From: Thiomicrorhabdus sp. Kp2
GTDB lineage: Bacteria; Pseudomonadota; Gammaproteobacteria; Thiomicrospirales; Thiomicrospiraceae
Length of the DNA stretch: 64,000 bases
Direction of reading: 5' to 3'
NCBI RefSeq assembly: GCF_000478585.1
Contig: NZ_ARWI01000001.1
Span: forward strand, 2,294,001-2,358,000
A model generated the notes under the pieces. That model was not told where the DNA came from, made no database searches, and saw nothing but the letters and a program-made list of their open reading frames with translations. The position numbers and the translations under genes were made by a program. This document shows, piece after piece, positions 62,244 to 64,000 of this stretch (within the stretch, counting starts at the first letter, position 1; the number at the start of each line of letters is the position of its first letter).

Positions 62244-63491
62244 ATGAAATCATTATTTCACACCTTAAAACAGCAAAACAAAACCTGGCCAATGGACTTT
62301 TGGTTATTAGGCTTGGTTGTTATTTTGGCGGTAATGGGTTTAACCATGGTGGCCTCAAGTTCTGTTGCTATCAGTCAAAGCCGTTTTGGTAATCCTGACC
62401 ACTATTTTTTTCGGCAACTTATGTCGATGGGATTAGGCGGTTTTGCCGCCTATATCTTCTTTCAAGTTCCGCTGGCGTTTTGGGAGAAACATCGCGGTAA
62501 AATCTTTTTATTTGCCATTTTCCTGTTAGTTGCGGTATTGATTTTTGGGCGTGAAATAAACGGTAGTAAACGTTGGCTACCGCTGGTTGTTATGAATTTT
62601 CAGCCATCGGAGTTTATGAAGCTTGCTATCGTGGTCTTTATGGCGGGCTATTTAGATAAACATGCCTCAGCGGTAAAAGAGGATTTTGGTGCGGTTATTC
62701 GTTTGGCGTTACCGTTTGGTTTAATGGCGATTTTGCTGTTAATGGAACCAGATTACGGCAGTACCTTTGTTATAGCGGTGATTATTACGGGTATGTTATT
62801 GATTGCAGGGGCGCCTTGGCGTTACTTTGTATTGACAGTTTTACCGATGGTCACCATTTTGGTCGCATTGGTCGTCACCTCAAAATACCGTATGGCGCGA
62901 GTCAGTAGTTTCTTAGACCCTTGGCAAGACCCCTTTGGCGCAGGTTATCAATTAACTCAAGCTTTAATTGCCTCTGGAAGTGGCGAATGGTTTGGTGCAG
63001 GTTTGGGGGCAAGTGTACAAAAGCTTTTATACTTACCTGATGCGCACACTGACTTTTTATTCTCAATTTACGCCGAAGAGTTTGGTTTTATTGGTGTGGT
63101 GTTTTTGGTTGGGCTCTATTTGGCGATTTTGTATCGTCTATTCCGAATAGGTCGTAAAGGTATTGAAGCGAATCACTTTTTTGGCGGTATGGTCGCTTAC
63201 GGTATTGGTATTTGGATTATTTTGCAAGCGGGCATCAATATGGGGGTAAACCTCGGTGCCTTTCCTACCAAAGGGTTAACTCTGCCATTTATGAGTTATG
63301 GCGGTAGTAGTGTTTTATTGTTGAGTATCGCTTTGGCGGTGGTGTTTAGGGTTGATTATGAAACCCGTTTTTATCCACGAGAACCAAAAGAAGAGAAGAG
63401 TGAAGACGATGTTGACAGCAACCAAATAGAAAGCAAGCCTCGTAAACGCAGACGAGTTCAATCCGACTCACGCGGTGTTGCGGGAAGTTAG
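62244..63491 (+). CDS. ftsW: Septal peptidoglycan glycosyltransferase FtsW
   Basis: SEDS-family polymerase of septal peptidoglycan, 415 residues and about ten helices. The N-terminal WLLGLVVILAVMGLTMVASS-type helix, NGSKRWLPLVVMNFQPSEFM, LLMEPDYGSTFVI (catalytic Asp region), RVSSFLDPWQDPFGAGYQL and LTLPFMSYGGSSVLLLSIA are family blocks. The tail is charged and cytoplasmic (KPRKRRRVQ). It stands 81 bases after murD. Confidence 0.96.
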   Translation: MKSLFHTLKQQNKTWPMDFWLLGLVVILAVMGLTMVASSSVAISQSRFGNPDHYFFRQLMSMGLGGFAAYIFFQVPLAFWEKHRGKIFLFAIFLLVAVLIFGREINGSKRWLPLVVMNFQPSEFMKLAIVVFMAGYLDKHASAVKEDFGAVIRLALPFGLMAILLLMEPDYGSTFVIAVIITGMLLIAGAPWRYFVLTVLPMVTILVALVVTSKYRMARVSSFLDPWQDPFGAGYQLTQALIASGSGEWFGAGLGASVQKLLYLPDAHTDFLFSIYAEEFGFIGVVFLVGLYLAILYRLFRIGRKGIEANHFFGGMVAYGIGIWIILQAGINMGVNLGAFPTKGLTLPFMSYGGSSVLLLSIALAVVFRVDYETRFYPREPKEEKSEDDVDSNQIESKPRKRRRVQSDSRGVAGS

Positions 63492-63562
63492 CTTGGTTTT
63501 TCACTTCCACTTTCTAAAGTGATGATGACTTTAGATTTCTAAATAACAAACAGTAGACTTGT

Positions 63563-64000
63563 ATGACGCAGATAAAGAAAGTTTTAATCATGGCTGGCGG
63601 AACGGGTGGCCATGTTTTTCCAGGTATTGCTTTGGCAGAAGCCTTAAAAGCGAAAGGGGTTGATGTTTTTTGGTTGGGTACCGAAGGCGGTATGGAAGCC
63701 ACCTGGGTAAACAACGCACAAATCCCATTGTATAAAATCACCATTAAAGGTTTGAGAGGCAATGGCTTAAAAGGGTGGTTACAAGCCCCTGTTAATGTCA
63801 CAAAAGCGTGGTCGCAAGCCAAAAAAATCATGCAAGATATTCAACCCGATTTGGTGTTGGGTATGGGCGGTTTTGTTTGCGGGCCTGGAGGCTTGGCGGC
63901 AAAATCGTTGGGCATTCCATTAGTTCTTCATGAACAAAATGCGATTCCAGGATTAACCAATAAACTTTTAGCCCCATTGGCTCGATTAGTTATAACCGCT
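63563..64000 (+). CDS. murG: UDP-GlcNAc lipid I transferase MurG (3' partial)
   Basis: Starts at the ATG at 63563 and runs off the window with no stop. It makes lipid II from lipid I at the inner membrane face. The first 146 residues show KVLIMAGGTGGHVFPGIALA (first G-loop), GTEGGMEATWV, LVLGMGGFVCGPGGLAAKS (third G-loop) and LVLHEQNAIPGLTNKLLA, all diagnostic of MurG. Next in dcw order after ftsW, as expected. Confidence 0.96.
   Translation, partial: MTQIKKVLIMAGGTGGHVFPGIALAEALKAKGVDVFWLGTEGGMEATWVNNAQIPLYKITIKGLRGNGLKGWLQAPVNVTKAWSQAKKIMQDIQPDLVLGMGGFVCGPGGLAAKSLGIPLVLHEQNAIPGLTNKLLAPLARLVITA

Noticed and set aside
1-64000. tRNA genes, rRNA genes, prophage or plasmid-type origins
   Set aside because: I saw no tRNA-like cloverleaf with CCA-type end, no rRNA core sequence, no integrase, capsid or replication-initiator gene in the window.

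Overview
The window looks like chromosomal DNA from a mesophilic gammaproteobacterium of moderate-to-low GC. The best inference is a sulfur-oxidiser-type lineage near Thiomicrospira, Hydrogenovibrio or Thiomicrorhabdus, but this rests on overall protein flavour and synteny, not on a marker gene. Supporting markers are the EpmA/EpmB/EF-P set, SspA-SspB, the LpoA-YraN-RsmI block, RsmJ, a class A RNase P RNA and a gammaproteobacterial-type dcw cluster. A full lower mevalonate pathway is present, which is uncommon in gammaproteobacteria.

Layout. 1-2830: a UbiA-family phosphoribosyl/prenyl transferase (5' end outside the window), a DUF212 PAP2-like phosphatase and a GT-C glycosyltransferase, together resembling a polyprenyl-phosphate-pentose pathway. 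2827-5728: epmB, efp and epmA, with a small IS5-like MITE between efp and epmA. 5930-7035: sspA-sspB. 7336-13930 (minus strand): mvaA, fni, HMG-CoA synthase, two GHMP kinases and mvaD. 14103-25237: parvulin, DUF3392, SYLF, LemA plus M48 protease, gamma-glutamyltransferase, a TRIC channel, a DnaQ-like exonuclease, HIRAN and RluA-type proteins, and an EAL/HDOD protein. 25346-34310: a DUF45 protease, an RDD protein, an AddB/AddA-like nuclease-helicase pair and a methyltransferase. 34555-40798: an autotransporter facing two LuxR-type regulators and a lipoprotein hydrolase, probably accessory. 41060-50136: ppsA, yraN-lpoA, rsmI, a CheY-like protein, rsmJ and dacB. 50278-64000: rnpB, then mraZ-rsmH-ftsZ-ftsL-ftsI-murE-murF-mraY-murD-ftsW-murG (cut by the window end).

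Three things stand out. (1) A palindrome, core CCAGGCCTGG and often TTACCAGGCCTGGTAA, occurs 27 times by my eye count, inside genes and between them. In coding DNA it is nearly always read as Gln-Ala-Trp or Pro-Gly-Leu. One copy sits at the centre of a 32-bp palindromic terminator, and no copy falls in the autotransporter/LuxR block. (2) A complete-looking ftsZ lies between rsmH and ftsL, not at the end of the dcw cluster. (3) A family of ~210-bp elements ends in inverted CCACGAAGACACGAAG-type repeats.

The dcw genes form one long plus-strand transcription unit starting from a textbook promoter that overlaps four 10-bp MraZ boxes. The mevalonate genes likely form one minus-strand operon supplying isopentenyl diphosphate, which also feeds undecaprenyl phosphate for MraY and the polyprenyl-sugar genes at the left edge.
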